A program made the translations under genes and the position numbers. This document shows positions 9,166 to 19,249 of a stretch of 64,000 bases of DNA, in pieces; position 1 is the first letter of the stretch, and each line of letters begins with the position of its first letter. A model generated the notes under the pieces. The model searched no databases, was not told where the DNA came from, and saw nothing but the letters and a program-made list of their open reading frames with translations. Origin of the DNA: Niveibacterium microcysteis (GTDB lineage Bacteria; Pseudomonadota; Gammaproteobacteria; Burkholderiales; Rhodocyclaceae); NCBI RefSeq assembly GCF_017161445.1, contig NZ_CP071060.1:2666001-2730000 (forward strand), read 5' to 3'.

Positions 9166-11565
9166 TCAGGCCATCCGCTTCGCAAAGTCGTCGATCAAGG
9201 CATGCAGGGTCGCGAGGTTGGTGGCGCGGGCGAGTATGTCGTCCGACACCTTGGTTGCCTCCGCGGCGCTGAGCTTGCCGCGTGCGATGGCCCAGATGAT
9301 GCGAGGCGTCATCAGGCGGTGCAGATCGTTGAGCGCGAGATCCGGATTCGGCTTGCCTTCACGCGGGAAATCGCTGTCGTACGGCGGCGTCAGCTCCGGC
9401 GCGTCGGTGCGCGGTGTCGTGCGCTGGAACACGGCTTCGAAGGTCGGCGCACGATCGGTTCGGTCTCCCAGCGCCCAGGTGGTCTTCGGAATGCCGTACC
9501 AGTGCAACAGCGTGGCAAGGATCGAGGTGGCGTCGTAATGAACTGGCGTGGATGAACGGAAGACCGTTTTCTCCTTGATCCACGGTGACACCAGGATCGT
9601 CGGCACGCGCACGCCCATCATGTCGAAGCGGTAGCCATCCACGATGTCGTTCGGCCATGGGTTCTCGGCATACGGCGGCGCCACATGGTCGTAGATGCCG
9701 CCGTGCTCGTCGAAGGTGATGACAAACAGCGTCTCGTTCCACGCCGGCCCTGCCTTCATCGCGTTGAACAATTCGTTCAGCGCCTGTTCGCCAGGAATCA
9801 CATCCGGCCCCGGGTGGTAGGACGTTGTGCCAGCCGAGCCGACCCAGACCGGCTCCAGGAAGCTGAACGCAGGCAGTTTGCCTGCACGCGCATCGGCCTT
9901 GAACTGCTCGATGCTCGCGATGTGCGCCGAGGGGTTCGCGTCCACCGCGGGAATCTGCCCCTGCAGATACAGGTGGTAGGTATGGACGAAGCCCATCCAC
10001 TCGATCGAGTTGTAGATCTTCCAGTCGGTGTAGCCGTTGGTCCACAGCACCTTCCAGATCGACTGGCGATGCCAGGTATCCGGCCAGTCGACGTACTGCG
10101 CACCGTTCTGGAAGTTGTTGAGTTGACCGAGTGCGGAGCCGGAAAAGGCGAATGCACGGTTCGAATCGGTCGCGCCCGGCATTGAGCTGAACCAGGCGTC
10201 GGACACGGCGTAGTGCTTGGCAAGCCCGTTGAGCACCGGCAGTTGCGTCGGGCTGTAGGTCAGCATCACCGAATCGGATGCGTTGTTCCACACGAAGCCG
10301 CCCATGTCCGGCGTGGCGCGCTCGGCGTAGCCGTGGGGGTTCTTGTAGAAGTACTGGCGCATCACGTCGGAATGGTCGTGATACGGATCCACGGTGAGGA
10401 AGTCGAGTGACCAGTCATCGCTGAGCTTGCCGTCCTTGTACTGGCTGAGATAGACCTTGCGTTCGGCGCCCTTGTCGTCGGTGCCGACGTTGAACATCTC
10501 CGTGCTCGCACCGTCGAAGGGCGCATCGTTGCCGACAAAGTGGATGCCGGCTTCGCCCTTCTCGTACAGCCAACCACAGACATGGTCGAAGGAGCGGTTC
10601 TCTAGCATCAGGTACACGACATGCTTGATCTTGTCGCGCATGAAGTCGACGGTGCCCGGCACCGCCTTGCGCTGTTCGCAAACGGGCCGCAGTGACTGGA
10701 TCGCCGTCAGCGTCGTATGCGCATCGAAGTCCGCCGGCAGCACGCCGCTGCGCACCGGCCCGGTGAGCGGATTGGCCGAGCGCGGATCAAATCGCCACAG
10801 GCGGTAGCTGCGATCGGCAGGCACCCAATCGAGCACATGTTCGCCGATTGCAACCAGTTGATGACTGGCGTCGATGTCTGCCCAGCGGCCATGCTGGATG
10901 CTCGGGCGTGCCAGCGGGAATTCGTTGCCCGGATCGAAGCTCCAGACCCAGTAGTCGCCCGTCGCGGCCACGCGATCGAGTACATAGTTGCCGAACGGAA
11001 TCAGCTCATGGCCGGCCGCAATGGAATCAAAAGCACCTTGCGGTGAGTAAGGCTTGGGAAGCGGATCGGATTGGCACGGCGCGACCGGATTGGGGTCGAA
11101 GTTCCACAGCTGGAAAGTGCCGCGCCCTGCTTGCGGAATCAGGTTGAGGACGAAGCCGCCCATCGGCACGAGCATCAGATTCTTGCCGGAGTCGAAACTC
11201 TTCGCGGCGCCGTTGGGGTTGCCGAAATCCGGCCGCGACCACCAGAACTTGGACTTCGGCCACAGCCCCTTCTGCACAGGCGCGCCGGCGAGCGGGTCGT
11301 CGCTGGCGGGATCGAACTCGAACAGCCGGTACGGAAAGCTTGCCTGATAGGCCTCCAGCGCCACCGGCCCCCATTCGAGCAGATAGCGCCCGATCGACAG
11401 GATCTGATGGCTGCGATCGAACTTGGCGTCCGGCTTCAGCGGCATGCGTTGCAGCAGATCGGGCCCATCCAGATTGATGCGCCACATCGCGTAGGCATCG
11501 TCTGTGTCCGAACGGCTGATCAGGTAGTCGTGCGAAACGGGCACGGCTGGGCTGTGCGTGGTCAT
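9166..11565 (-). CDS. Phosphoesterase (phospholipase C / acid phosphatase family) with repeat N-terminus
   Basis: 799 residues from the ATG at 11565, which has GGAG 8 bases upstream; the longer frame start at 11625 lacks a binding site. Residues 312-799 are a phosphoesterase domain: IKHVVYLMLENRSFDHVCGW near 313 is the metal- and nucleophile-bearing start of the PLC/AcpA family, later FSFLEPVW, TFDEHGGIYDHVAPP and GVRVPTILVSPW. Residues 12-290 are unusual: four clear copies of a motif 'H.L..IG.YVLDWVP....YRLW.FDP' at about 53-86, 128-158, 186-212 and 235-261, plus a partial first copy at 12-32. No signal peptide or Tat motif is visible, although family members are usually exported. It may hydrolyse phospholipids or phosphomonoesters; the substrate is not deducible. 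Confidence 0.85.
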   Translation of the reverse strand: MTTHSPAVPVSHDYLISRSDTDDAYAMWRINLDGPDLLQRMPLKPDAKFDRSHQILSIGRYLLEWGPVALEAYQASFPYRLFEFDPASDDPLAGAPVQKGLWPKSKFWWSRPDFGNPNGAAKSFDSGKNLMLVPMGGFVLNLIPQAGRGTFQLWNFDPNPVAPCQSDPLPKPYSPQGAFDSIAAGHELIPFGNYVLDRVAATGDYWVWSFDPGNEFPLARPSIQHGRWADIDASHQLVAIGEHVLDWVPADRSYRLWRFDPRSANPLTGPVRSGVLPADFDAHTTLTAIQSLRPVCEQRKAVPGTVDFMRDKIKHVVYLMLENRSFDHVCGWLYEKGEAGIHFVGNDAPFDGASTEMFNVGTDDKGAERKVYLSQYKDGKLSDDWSLDFLTVDPYHDHSDVMRQYFYKNPHGYAERATPDMGGFVWNNASDSVMLTYSPTQLPVLNGLAKHYAVSDAWFSSMPGATDSNRAFAFSGSALGQLNNFQNGAQYVDWPDTWHRQSIWKVLWTNGYTDWKIYNSIEWMGFVHTYHLYLQGQIPAVDANPSAHIASIEQFKADARAGKLPAFSFLEPVWVGSAGTTSYHPGPDVIPGEQALNELFNAMKAGPAWNETLFVITFDEHGGIYDHVAPPYAENPWPNDIVDGYRFDMMGVRVPTILVSPWIKEKTVFRSSTPVHYDATSILATLLHWYGIPKTTWALGDRTDRAPTFEAVFQRTTPRTDAPELTPPYDSDFPREGKPNPDLALNDLHRLMTPRIIWAIARGKLSAAEATKVSDDILARATNLATLHALIDDFAKRMA

Positions 11566-11853
11566 CGTGATTCTCCGCAGGGGGCCGCGCGCGTCGCACA
11601 GCCGTGTTGTTATGGTGTCGCGCACTCGCGGCGCGATCCGTTTCAGCTTAGCAGGCGCTTAAGGCGTCGACGTGTTTTCGCACCACATTCCGCACGTGAA
11701 AAATACCTGGACTGTTGGGCCCAATCCCGATCCCATGCGTCAAGTCACCCGACGCCCTTTCAATCTCCGACGTGCGCGGCCTGGTCAAATGCGGGCAAGG
11801 AAACCGACGTGCTAACCTCGACCTGACTGTGTCTGCCTTGCGGAGGATGAGGG

Positions 11854-12642
11854 GTGTTCTGGTATTTCGGCTACGGATCGAACATGGATCTGCGCTCGCT
11901 GCGCGCCAAGGGTGTGGAGCCCCGCGAATCGATGCGCGCCGTGCTGCGGGGCTGGCGGCTCCGGTTCAACGTGCACCACTTCTTCCGCCACGAAGGCGGC
12001 GTTGGCAATATCGAGCCGAGCCCCCACCCCGCAGACCATGTCTGGGGTGTGCTTCATCTGTGTGAGCCGCAGCACCTTGCGCTGCTTGACGCCGCGGAAG
12101 CCTACGGGCACGGCTACGACCGCATCACGGTGCAGGTAGAAACAGAACGGGGCCTGCAGGCCGCCACCGCCTACGTCGGTATCCCCTCATTCATCGACGA
12201 ACAATGCCGGCCCACGCAGCGCTACCTGAACATTCTGCTCAACGGCGCGGAGGCATCACAACTCGACCCCGACTACATCGCCGCGCTGCGCGCCACGCCG
12301 GTGCACGTCAAGAAGCCGGTTGCCCCCTTCGCGCCCCCGGCTGGCGACTTCCCGCACTTTGACGCGGCGAGCCTTGCCCACCATCCGCTCTACACCGCGC
12401 TAGCCGGCTCGGTGTTCGACATGTCGGGTGCCCGCTGGCAGCACGACTTCCTGAAGGGCTTCTTCGGTGGGCGCGACATGACGCTCTTCCACCTCAAGCG
12501 GCTCGATCACTCCGACGGCAGCGAGACGCTGGACGACATCCGCCACAACCGCCTGACGCCCGCACAGCGCGCCTACCTCGACGAATACCTGCACGCCTAC
12601 AGCGACGAGTACGAATACGTCGGTCGCTACCATTACGACTGA
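11854..12642 (+). CDS. Gamma-glutamylcyclotransferase-like protein with C-terminal cytochrome b5-like region
   Basis: 262 residues, GTG start with GGAGG 7 bases upstream (11842-11846). YFGYGSNM at residues 4-11 is the substrate loop of the gamma-glutamylcyclotransferase/AIG2 fold, and WGVLHLCEPQHLALLDAAE continues it. Residues about 100-160 complete that domain. The tail from about 178 (PLYTALAGSVFDMSGARW, then FFGGRDMTLFHLKRLD) resembles the cytochrome b5-like heme/steroid-binding (MAPR) domain, where 'VFDVT..' and 'FAGRDAS' are hallmarks. The fusion suggests a cyclotransferase acting on a gamma-glutamyl compound with a regulatory or heme-binding tail. The C-terminal assignment is by motif only. 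Confidence 0.72.
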   Translation: MFWYFGYGSNMDLRSLRAKGVEPRESMRAVLRGWRLRFNVHHFFRHEGGVGNIEPSPHPADHVWGVLHLCEPQHLALLDAAEAYGHGYDRITVQVETERGLQAATAYVGIPSFIDEQCRPTQRYLNILLNGAEASQLDPDYIAALRATPVHVKKPVAPFAPPAGDFPHFDAASLAHHPLYTALAGSVFDMSGARWQHDFLKGFFGGRDMTLFHLKRLDHSDGSETLDDIRHNRLTPAQRAYLDEYLHAYSDEYEYVGRYHYD

Positions 12643-12743
12643 GGCATCGGCGCGCCACTACTTGATTACGGCGTGTTTTGCGATTGCGGCAGTTCGTGCT
12701 GCGAAGTACCCTGTAGCCCCTGACAATCGCGAGGTTTTTTGCC

Positions 12744-13460
12744 ATGGATCAATACGCACCACCCCTGCCGCACGGCCCGCTGGAAGAGGTGTTCCCCGAC
12801 GTCTTCTTCGTCACCGGCACGATGAAGACCGAGCTGATGAACGCCCACTGGCACTTCAGCCGCAACATGACGGTGGTGCGCGATGGCGACGAACTTACGC
12901 TGATCAACTCCGTGCGGCTTGACGACGCGGGTCTGGCACAGCTCGAAGCCCTCGGGCGCGTGGTCAATCTCGTGAAGATCGGTTCGCTGCATGGCCGCGA
13001 CGATGCGTTCTACAAAGCACGTTACGGCGCGCGCTTCTGGGCCCTGCCCGGCATGCAGCACGAAGGCGGCCTGACGGCGGACGTCGACCTCGTGCCCGGC
13101 GGTGAAGTGCCCTTCAAGGGCTGCAGCGTCTTCGAATTCAAAACCACAAAACTGCCGGAAGCGATCCTGCACATCGACCGCGCGGGCGGCATCCTGGTCG
13201 CCTGCGACGCGTTGCAGAACTGGGTGCAACCCGACGACTTCTTCTCGAACGAGTCGCGCGACATGATGGCCGGCATGGGCTTCTTCCAGCGGGCGAACTT
13301 CGGCCCGGTGTGGATGCAGGTCAGCGAGCCGAAGGGCGACGACTTCTCGCGCCTGCGCGAACTCAGCTTCAAGCATGCGCTGTGCGGTCATGGCGAGCCG
13401 CTGCGCGACATCGCAGCGGAAGCCTACGGCGCGCGTATTGCGCAGGTCTTTGCGGGCTAA
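12744..13460 (+). CDS. Metallo-beta-lactamase-fold-like protein of unknown function
   Basis: 238 residues, ATG preceded by GAGG about 9 bases upstream. The pattern VFFVTGT, NMTVVRDGDELTLINSVRL, VVNLVKIGSLHGRDDAFYKARYGARFWALPG and GGILVACDALQNW follows the strand order of MBL-like proteins (DUF4336 type). The classical HxHxDH metal site is reduced to LHGRDDAFY, so hydrolase activity is doubtful. ALCGHGEPLRD near the C-terminus could supply another metal ligand. It is 101 bp after the cyclotransferase gene on the same strand and might be co-transcribed; no function can be assigned. Confidence 0.6.
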   Translation: MDQYAPPLPHGPLEEVFPDVFFVTGTMKTELMNAHWHFSRNMTVVRDGDELTLINSVRLDDAGLAQLEALGRVVNLVKIGSLHGRDDAFYKARYGARFWALPGMQHEGGLTADVDLVPGGEVPFKGCSVFEFKTTKLPEAILHIDRAGGILVACDALQNWVQPDDFFSNESRDMMAGMGFFQRANFGPVWMQVSEPKGDDFSRLRELSFKHALCGHGEPLRDIAAEAYGARIAQVFAG

Positions 13461-13487
13461 GGCTCGCAACTCATCGCGCACCCCTGC

Positions 13488-16400
13488 ATGCCCGCGCCCG
13501 AGCTCTCCGGCTACCAGATCGGCGCGGCACTGCATCAGTCCCGTGTGCGTTCGGTCTTCGAGGCAATACGCCTCGAAGACAATGCACCCCTGATCATCAA
13601 GACGCTTTCAGCCGAGTATCCCGGCAAGCAAAGCGTTGCCGAATTGCTGCGCGAGTTCCAGGTTACGCTGCGCTTGCAGCCGGTTGAAGGCGTCATCCGC
13701 GTACATGGTCTGGAGCCGCACGGAAACGGGAACCTGGCGGTCGTATTCGAGCGTTTCGGCCACCCGCTCGCCCATCGGATCGCCTCGCAGCGCGGCGCCG
13801 ACGTGCCACTGGATCTGTTCTTCGACGTCGCGATCCGCGTGGCAGAGACGATTGGCCATGTGCACGAATTCGATGTCGTCCACAAGAACATCCAGCCCCA
13901 CAGCATTCTGCTGAACGACGCGGGCGCAATCCGGCTGATCGACTTCGGCATCTGTTCCGAGCTCTCGCGCGAGCGGCCCAACTATGCGCATTCCCGGCGT
14001 ATCGAAGGCGTGCTGCCGTATATTTCTCCCGAGCAGACCGGGCGCATGAACCGCGATCTGGACTACCGCTCCGACTTCTATTCCCTGGGCGTCACGCTCT
14101 ACGAACTGCTGACTGGTACGTTGCCCTTTCAGGCATCGTCAACGCTCGAATGGGTCCATGCCCACATCAGCGCAGCGCCCCGCTCGCCGAGCGATGTGCG
14201 GCCTGGCATACCGGACGCGGTGTCGGCAATCGTACTGAAGCTGCTCGCAAAGAATGCGGAGGATCGCTACCAGAGCAGCTACGGATTGATCGCCGACCTG
14301 CAACGCTGCCAGCGCGCCTTGTCGCAGACCGGTTCGGTGCCCAGCTTCGCCTTGGGCGAACGCGACGTCTCACGCAAGTTTCAGATCCCGCAGAAGCTCT
14401 ACGGCCGCGAACCGGAACTCGCAACGCTGCTCGCCCTGTTTGAGCATGTGGCGACCGGCGCCACCGAGTTCTGCATGGTGTCCGGCTACTCGGGCATCGG
14501 CAAATCGGCGCTGGTCAATGAGATCGCCAAGCCGCTCGTGCGGCGCAACGGCTATCTGATCCAGGGCAAGTTCGACCAGTTCCATCGCAGCACCCCTTAC
14601 TCGGCCGTCGGGCTCGCGCTGCGCAGTCTGGTGCCGCAGTTGCTGGCGGAGCCGGAAGCGCGCACCGCAGCGCTGCGCGAGCGGATTCTCGCCGCGGTGG
14701 CGCCTAACGCGCGGCTACTGACCGACCTGATGCCGGAGCTCGAACGCATCATCGGCCCGCAACCCGCCGTGCCGGAGCTACCGCCCACCGAGGCGCAAAA
14801 CCGCTTCCAGATCGCACTGCTCAACTTTATCCGTGCGATCACGGCCGAGCAGCCGCTTGTGATCTTCCTCGACGACCTGCAGTTCAGCGACGCATCGTCG
14901 TTGAACCTGATCCGGTGGCTCGCAAGCGCGCGCGAGCTGACCCGATTGCTGTTCATTGGCGCCTACCGTAGCAACGAAGTCGACGTGGGTCACCCGCTGC
15001 GGCTTGCGCTCAACGAGGTCGAAGAATCCCGCACGATCCACGAATTGCCGCTGCGCCCCCTGGAGCAAGCATCGGTGGAGCAGCTCGTGGCGGACACGCT
15101 GGGTTGTGCGCCGGCCGACAGCGCCCCGCTCGCCGCGTTGCTACACGACAAGGCGCAAGGCAACCCGTTCTTCCTTACCGAGATGCTGCGGACACTGGAG
15201 CAATCTCGCGCGATCCGCTTCGCGCCGGAGATTGGTCGCTGGCGCTGGGACATGGCCGCCGTGCAGCAGAGCGGGCTCAGCGGGAACGTGGTCGACCTCG
15301 TCGTTGCCAACCTGCGCAAGCTGGCACCCGATACCCAGCGTGTGCTGCAGCTCGCCGCCTGCATTGGCAGCCGCTTTGACCTGCGAACCCTAGCGGTGAT
15401 CCACCAGCGATCGATGGATGCGACCAGTGCGGCATTGATGCCCGCACTCAAGCGCCACATGGTGATTCCGCTGCAGGATGACTACAGGCTCTTCGGCGCC
15501 GCTGGCGCGGGCGAAATCCCCGCTGACGATGCCGCAGCGCTGAACCCGGTCTACCGCTTCCAGCACGACCGCGTGCAACAGGCCGCCTACGCGCTGATCG
15601 ACGAAGACCAGAAGCAGGCCGTGCACCTCTCGGTCGGCAGGCTGATCCTGCAGCACGCCGATGCCGACGAGCGCGACGCTCGCCTGATCGACATCGCGGA
15701 CCACCTCAACGAAGGTCGCCGACTGATCGACGATCCTGCCGAACGCCTCACGCTGGCGCGCCTGAACCTGGCGGCAGGCATCAAGGCGCAACGATCCTCA
15801 GCCTACGAGTCGGCGCTCGAATATCTGCGCATCGGCCAATCGCTGCTGCCGCAGAACGCGTGGGACGGCGAATACGAACTGGCGAAGGCGCTTGCGACCG
15901 AGTTGCAGCAATGTGCCTACCTCACCGCGCGCTACGACGAGGCCGAAGCCGGCATCGAACAGCTGCTCGCGCGTGCCCGCACTGCGCTTGAGAAGGCGGA
16001 CATCCTCTCGATGCGCACGCGGCAATACGCGACCACCGGGAAGATGACCGAGTCGATCCGCGCCGCCATCATGGGGCTCTCGCTCCTCGGCATGCGCATC
16101 ACGGACAACCCGGATCGGGCCGCCATCCAGCGTGAAAAAGCGGCGGTCAAGCGCAACCTGGGAGGGCGACCGATTGCATCGCTGATCGACGCCCCACCGC
16201 TGACCGACCCGGCAAAGAAGGTCGCGATCCGCTTGCTGATGGAGATCTTCCCCGCCGCCTTCCTCTCCGGTAGCGGGAACCTGTTCCCCTTCCTCGTGCT
16301 GAAGTCGGTGAACATCTCGCTGCAGAGCGGCAACAGCCCGGAGGCGGCGTTCGCTTACGCCGCCTACGGCATGTTGCTGTGTGGCGTGCTGGACGACCCG

Positions 16401-18860
16401 GCGACGGGTTACGCGTACGGCCAGCTCGCCGTGGCGATGAACGATCGCTTCGACGACATCACGCTCAAGTCGCGCGTGCTGTACGTCTACACGATGTTCG
16501 TGCACCACTGGAGCCAGCACTGGTCCAGCATGACGCCGTGGTTCCGGCGCGGGATCGAATCCGGATATCAATCCGGTGACCTGCTCTACCTTGCCTACAG
16601 CGCGCAGGACTGCATCATCTGGGACCCCAAGCTCGACCTCGAAACGGCCGAGCAGGAACACTCAGACTTCCTCAGCATCGTGCGCGATTGCGCGTACCAG
16701 GACTCGCTCGACTCCGGCACGCTGTTCCTGCAAATGCAGCGCAATTTCCTTGGTCGCACCGAAGCGCTGTGTTCGATGAACGACCCAGGCTTCGACGAGC
16801 AGCGCTGCCTTGAGGGCATGTTGCAGCGTCGCTTCATGACCGGTGTGGCGAACTACCACATCTACAAGGTCGAGATCTGCTGCCTGTACGGTGAGTACAC
16901 CGAAGCGCTCAAGCATGTGCGGGCGCAGGACAAGCTGATGGCCTCGGCGATGTCGCTGCCGCAGTTGGTGCGATTCCAGATTGCCGCATTCATCACGCTG
17001 GCGAGCCTCGTTCCCCAGATGGATGAGACCGAACAGCGCGAAACGCTCAAACGCCTCCGCGCGGATCTGCGGCGCATGGCCCGCTGGGCCGCGCATTGCC
17101 CCGATAACTTCCTGCACCTGCAGCACTTGATGGAAGCGGAACTCGCGCGACTCGATGGCCGCAACGAGTTGGCACTCCGGCGCTACGAGCAGGCCGCGGA
17201 CGCCGCCCACGCAAGCGGCTTCCGGCGGGATGAGGCGATGGCCAACGAACGTGCCGCGCGGCATCTGCTTGCGATCAATCGGCGCAAGGCCGCCGAGGGC
17301 TATCTGAGCGCCGCACGGCATCTGTACCAACGCTGGGGCGCGCATCGCAAGGTGGCGCACCTGGAAAGCGAGTTCCCTCAGTTACGCGGCTGGCACGCTG
17401 CGCCGGGCCCACTGCCCAGCGCGGGCAACCCGCCGTCGGACAGTAGCGAGGAGTCGCCAGAAGCCGGTGCGCTCGACATCGCATCCGTCATGAAAGCCTC
17501 GCAAGCGATCTCTGGCGAGATCGTGCTCGAACGGCTGCTCAGCACGACGATGCGCATCATGCTTGAGAACGCGGGCGGCCAGCGTGGCTGCTTTGTGGTT
17601 CGACACGATGGCCAACTCGTCATGGAAGGCGCCTGCGAAGCCGGCAAGGACGAAGTGCAGGCAGCGCGCGCCATTGACGCCGCCGACACCGCGCTGCCAC
17701 TGCCGATGTCGATCATCTATCAGGTGATGCACACCCAGCAGGCGATCGTGCTTTCCGACGCGACCGCACCCGGCCACTTCACACGTGACGCATACCTGCT
17801 CGCCCACAAGCCCCGCTCGGTACTCTGCGTACCGCTGCTGCGCCAGGGCAAGTTCGAGGGGGTGATCTACATGGAGAACCGGCTCGCAGCCGGCGTATTC
17901 ACGGAAGAGCGGATCGAGATCCTGAAACTGCTCGCCGCCCAGGCGTCGATCTCGATGGAAAACGCGCGGCTGTACGCGTCGCAACTTCACCTGGTTGAAG
18001 CGCAGCGTCGCTTTGTCCCCAGCCAGTTCCTCGAAAGCCTGAACCGCCGGGACATCGCACAGGTTGACCTCGGCGAACACGTCGCGAAGAACATGAGCGT
18101 GATGTTCGCCGACCTGCGCGGTTTCACGCCGCTCGCAGAGCGCCTCGACCCGCGTACCGTCATCGCCCTGCTCAACCGATTCTTCGTCAGCATGGAGTCG
18201 CCGATCACGCATTCCGGCGGCTTCATCGACTCGTTCGCCGGCGACGAAATCAAGGCATTGTTCGATACCGCTTCGGACGCCGCGGTGCACGCCGGTATCG
18301 ACATGTGGCGGGCGCTGGAAGCCTTCAATGAACGCTCTATCGCCGCCGACCAGCCAACCTTGCAAATGGGGGTCGGCATCAATAGCGGGCCCGTAGTGCT
18401 GGGCACCGTTGGTGGGCACGACCGCATCCAGTGTTCGGTGATTGGCGACACGGTGAATCTCGCCTCGCGCATCGAGCAACTCACCAAGGTCTACCACGCG
18501 CGCTTGCTGATCGGCGAGCAGACCTACCTGAGCCTCGCCCGCCCCGATTCAATCGAAACCCGCCTGGTGGACCGCGTCGCCGTGAAGGGCAAGAGCCTGC
18601 CTGTAGCGCTCTACCAGGTCATCGACGCCGAGGCGGAGGCCCAGCGTGACGCCCTGCTCGCCACCCGCGACATGCTGCGAACCGCGATGTCGCTCTACTA
18701 CGCACGGCAATTCGACGCGGCGCTAGCGGCCTTCAAAACCATTGCCGCCCACACCCCAGACGATACCGTGCCGCAGCTATTCATCGCGCGATGCGAACGC
18801 TACCTCCAGGAAGCCCCGGCACCCGAGTGGCAGGGCGTCGAGCGCCTCACGAAGAAGTGA
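13488..18860 (+). CDS. Kinase-like / AAA ATPase / GAF / class III nucleotide cyclase hybrid
   Basis: 1790 residues. Domains in order: Ser/Thr kinase-like (1 to ~275) with LIIKTL and IDFGICSEL, but the catalytic loop reads HKNIQPHS, with Asn at the usual Asp. Then an AAA_16/STAND ATPase with Walker A SGYSGIGKSAL near 332 and Walker B LVIFLDDLQFSD near 457, and a long helical, TPR-like region to about 1290. A GAF domain spans about 1335-1490 and a class III adenylate/guanylate cyclase about 1525-1680 (MFADLRGFTPLAERL, SFAGDEIKALF, VIGDTVNLASRIEQL). Both metal-binding Asp residues and the transition-state Asn/Arg are present; the usual purine-selecting Lys position is Ser. It probably makes a cyclic nucleotide in response to a signal sensed by GAF or an ATPase partner. 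Confidence 0.88.
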   Translation: MPAPELSGYQIGAALHQSRVRSVFEAIRLEDNAPLIIKTLSAEYPGKQSVAELLREFQVTLRLQPVEGVIRVHGLEPHGNGNLAVVFERFGHPLAHRIASQRGADVPLDLFFDVAIRVAETIGHVHEFDVVHKNIQPHSILLNDAGAIRLIDFGICSELSRERPNYAHSRRIEGVLPYISPEQTGRMNRDLDYRSDFYSLGVTLYELLTGTLPFQASSTLEWVHAHISAAPRSPSDVRPGIPDAVSAIVLKLLAKNAEDRYQSSYGLIADLQRCQRALSQTGSVPSFALGERDVSRKFQIPQKLYGREPELATLLALFEHVATGATEFCMVSGYSGIGKSALVNEIAKPLVRRNGYLIQGKFDQFHRSTPYSAVGLALRSLVPQLLAEPEARTAALRERILAAVAPNARLLTDLMPELERIIGPQPAVPELPPTEAQNRFQIALLNFIRAITAEQPLVIFLDDLQFSDASSLNLIRWLASARELTRLLFIGAYRSNEVDVGHPLRLALNEVEESRTIHELPLRPLEQASVEQLVADTLGCAPADSAPLAALLHDKAQGNPFFLTEMLRTLEQSRAIRFAPEIGRWRWDMAAVQQSGLSGNVVDLVVANLRKLAPDTQRVLQLAACIGSRFDLRTLAVIHQRSMDATSAALMPALKRHMVIPLQDDYRLFGAAGAGEIPADDAAALNPVYRFQHDRVQQAAYALIDEDQKQAVHLSVGRLILQHADADERDARLIDIADHLNEGRRLIDDPAERLTLARLNLAAGIKAQRSSAYESALEYLRIGQSLLPQNAWDGEYELAKALATELQQCAYLTARYDEAEAGIEQLLARARTALEKADILSMRTRQYATTGKMTESIRAAIMGLSLLGMRITDNPDRAAIQREKAAVKRNLGGRPIASLIDAPPLTDPAKKVAIRLLMEIFPAAFLSGSGNLFPFLVLKSVNISLQSGNSPEAAFAYAAYGMLLCGVLDDPATGYAYGQLAVAMNDRFDDITLKSRVLYVYTMFVHHWSQHWSSMTPWFRRGIESGYQSGDLLYLAYSAQDCIIWDPKLDLETAEQEHSDFLSIVRDCAYQDSLDSGTLFLQMQRNFLGRTEALCSMNDPGFDEQRCLEGMLQRRFMTGVANYHIYKVEICCLYGEYTEALKHVRAQDKLMASAMSLPQLVRFQIAAFITLASLVPQMDETEQRETLKRLRADLRRMARWAAHCPDNFLHLQHLMEAELARLDGRNELALRRYEQAADAAHASGFRRDEAMANERAARHLLAINRRKAAEGYLSAARHLYQRWGAHRKVAHLESEFPQLRGWHAAPGPLPSAGNPPSDSSEESPEAGALDIASVMKASQAISGEIVLERLLSTTMRIMLENAGGQRGCFVVRHDGQLVMEGACEAGKDEVQAARAIDAADTALPLPMSIIYQVMHTQQAIVLSDATAPGHFTRDAYLLAHKPRSVLCVPLLRQGKFEGVIYMENRLAAGVFTEERIEILKLLAAQASISMENARLYASQLHLVEAQRRFVPSQFLESLNRRDIAQVDLGEHVAKNMSVMFADLRGFTPLAERLDPRTVIALLNRFFVSMESPITHSGGFIDSFAGDEIKALFDTASDAAVHAGIDMWRALEAFNERSIAADQPTLQMGVGINSGPVVLGTVGGHDRIQCSVIGDTVNLASRIEQLTKVYHARLLIGEQTYLSLARPDSIETRLVDRVAVKGKSLPVALYQVIDAEAEAQRDALLATRDMLRTAMSLYYARQFDAALAAFKTIAAHTPDDTVPQLFIARCERYLQEAPAPEWQGVERLTKK

Positions 18861-19249
18861 CCACCACGAACCGAACACCAACCGCTTCCTGCGAGCAAAA
18901 CAAGCGCCAGCAACCACACCTTCCGTTTAGACCACTACCACCTAACGCCCACGCTCTTAGCGCCGGTTACGCCAGGGTTACGACTCCGCCGGTGCCCATC
19001 GCGATCGCGTGGCCTCAAAGACGTCGCAAAGGAGCGTTCGGCGCGCATTGCAACGATCCAATCGGGGGGGCCGCGCAAGCCGAGTTCGGATAGCTTGAAT
19101 TAAGGAAGGATCAACAAGCTTGGTCAGCTCGATACGACCGCGAGCGCAAACGTATCATCAGGACTCACCCCGCGGCTAAGGCGACCCGCGACAGACCCCG
19201 CCGCCACGGCACTCAACAGACTGAACGTGAATAGCCCTTGGTCTTCTCG
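18861..19249. other. Intergenic, no feature recognised
   Basis: About 390 bp between the cyclase hybrid and the first recombinase fragment. I see no open frame with family resemblance, no tRNA and no strong hairpin. It marks the passage from the dense chromosomal genes to the decayed island. Confidence 0.5.
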
